Assembly (NCBI GenBank): GCA_007120745.1
Contig: SKNC01000090.1
Coordinates: 1 to 5,340 of the forward strand
From: Bacillota bacterium
GTDB taxonomy: Bacteria; Bacillota; Dethiobacteria; SKNC01
DNA: 5,340 nt
Reading direction: 5' to 3'
Below the pieces are notes generated by a model. That model was not told the DNA's origin. It made no database searches and was given only the letters and a program-made list of their open reading frames with translations. Of this stretch, positions 4,820 through 5,340 are shown one piece after another (positions within the stretch are counted from its first letter, which is position 1; each line of letters opens with the position of its first letter). A program made the translations under genes and the position numbers.

Positions 4820-5131
4820 TTAGCTAAAAGGTGTCGGCTGAGAATAAGCTCTCACCGTTTCACCTGACACAAACCTTGCATTGGCTAAATCGATTTGCAC
4901 TTGTTTTTCTATATCATCAGGATAATAATACCCCTTGTCAATCATATACATTGTTACATCTTCATGGAAGTCTATGGCATCATTCAAATGCCGTTTCAAC
5001 ATACTTTTTACTTCGGGCGATGCAATCTCCGTTATAGCACAGGAATAATTCCGTACGGCGGATTTTACTGAAATCAGGAGGTCGCTGGCAATCAGCCTGT
5101 CTTTTTGCTCATTGTCTAAATGTTGTACCAT
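4820..5131 (-). CDS. Coat F domain spore coat-like protein
   Basis: This 103-aa protein resembles the Coat F (CotF) domain: it starts with a KDRL-type helix (residues 10-13), and is mostly long amphipathic helices. It has a His-Glu-Asp stretch (about 55-57), and the characteristic MIDKGYYYPDD turn (about 62-72) before a last helix. Such four-helix proteins resemble ferritin-like bundles and are associated with spore coats. The start is ATG at 5131, immediately after the TAG stop of the upstream gene with no gap, and preceded by a GGGGAGGG box in that gene's end. The pair is therefore probably translationally coupled. The tail past residue 90 (QPTPFS end) looks unstructured. The family call rests on pattern recognition; the role in the spore is inferred. 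Confidence 0.75.
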   Translation of the reverse strand: MVQHLDNEQKDRLIASDLLISVKSAVRNYSCAITEIASPEVKSMLKRHLNDAIDFHEDVTMYMIDKGYYYPDDIEKQVQIDLANARFVSGETVRAYSQPTPFS

Positions 5132-5340
5132 CTAATGCCCTCCCCTTACAGGAATATTGTCTGATATTAAATTTTGTATCTCTTTTATCTGCTGCTTCGC
5201 ATTATTAGAATCCTGTTTTAACAATTCCCTCAACCGAAAGTCTGATGCCAATTCTTCCATTTGTGAGGATTTTGCTGCACAAGAAGTCTTAAAAGCCAGT
5301 AATTCATGAAGCTCTAACGTCTCATGAAGAGTCAATTTAG
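5132..5340 (-). CDS. small spore coat-associated helical protein, 5' end outside window
   Basis: At least 67 residues of a helical protein are visible, with the segment TLHETLELHELLAFKTSC near the start and KQQIKEIQNLI near the end. I associate this pattern with small CotF-related proteins encoded next to Coat F genes in Clostridia. A TTG at 5335 is in frame, but the frame stays open to the right edge. No ribosome binding site can be checked there, so the true start is probably just outside the window. Its TAG stop abuts the ATG of the Coat F gene. Together the two may correspond to N- and C-terminal parts of one helical-bundle system. Confidence 0.65.
   Translation of the reverse strand, partial: KLTLHETLELHELLAFKTSCAAKSSQMEELASDFRLRELLKQDSNNAKQQIKEIQNLISDNIPVRGGH

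Noticed and set aside
1..5340. tRNA, rRNA, CRISPR array, insertion sequence or phage remnants
   Set aside because: No tRNA-like cloverleaf, spaced direct repeats, transposase or integrase sequence was seen.

Overview
The window suggests an anaerobic, endospore-forming Clostridia-type Firmicute. The reasons are a ferredoxin-linked 2-oxoacid oxidoreductase operon, two Coat-F-type spore proteins, AT-rich intergenic DNA, purine-rich ribosome binding sites with frequent TTG/GTG starts, and a selenoprotein. The species cannot be named from the sequence.

Layout. Positions 1-2771 (minus strand) carry a four-gene operon for a thiamine-diphosphate 2-oxoacid:ferredoxin oxidoreductase, transcribed alpha (1677-2771), beta (891-1646), gamma (234-884), then a 2x[4Fe-4S] ferredoxin subunit delta that runs off the left edge (1-229). 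Upstream on the same strand is a P-loop NTPase of unknown function (2886-3548). It has a near-consensus promoter (3703-3731), a leader with a terminator-like hairpin and a competing hairpin (3599-3645), and a hairpin terminator (2849-2875) between it and the oxidoreductase genes.

Positions 3549-4046 are a divergent control region. Reading right from it is the most notable gene, a peroxiredoxin (4047-4643, plus strand) whose catalytic peroxidatic residue is encoded by an in-frame TGA at 4185-4187. A bacterial SECIS-like two-tier stem-loop follows at 4194-4230, so the residue is almost certainly selenocysteine (PrxU). A conventional ORF call would lose the first 63 residues and the active site, or label the gene broken. 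The protein also has isoleucine where typical AhpC-type enzymes have the resolving cysteine. Its 5' leader contains a 42-nt inverted repeat just before the ribosome binding site.

A 19-bp perfect hairpin (4713-4755) separates prxU from two abutting minus-strand spore-coat-like genes (4820-5131 and 5132-5340, the latter cut by the right edge).

How they may work together: the oxidoreductase makes or consumes reduced ferredoxin and acyl-CoA and is expected to be oxygen-sensitive, while the selenoperoxiredoxin would remove peroxides. The link between the two is inference from proximity only. SelA, SelB, SelC and SelD are not in the window and should be elsewhere in the genome.
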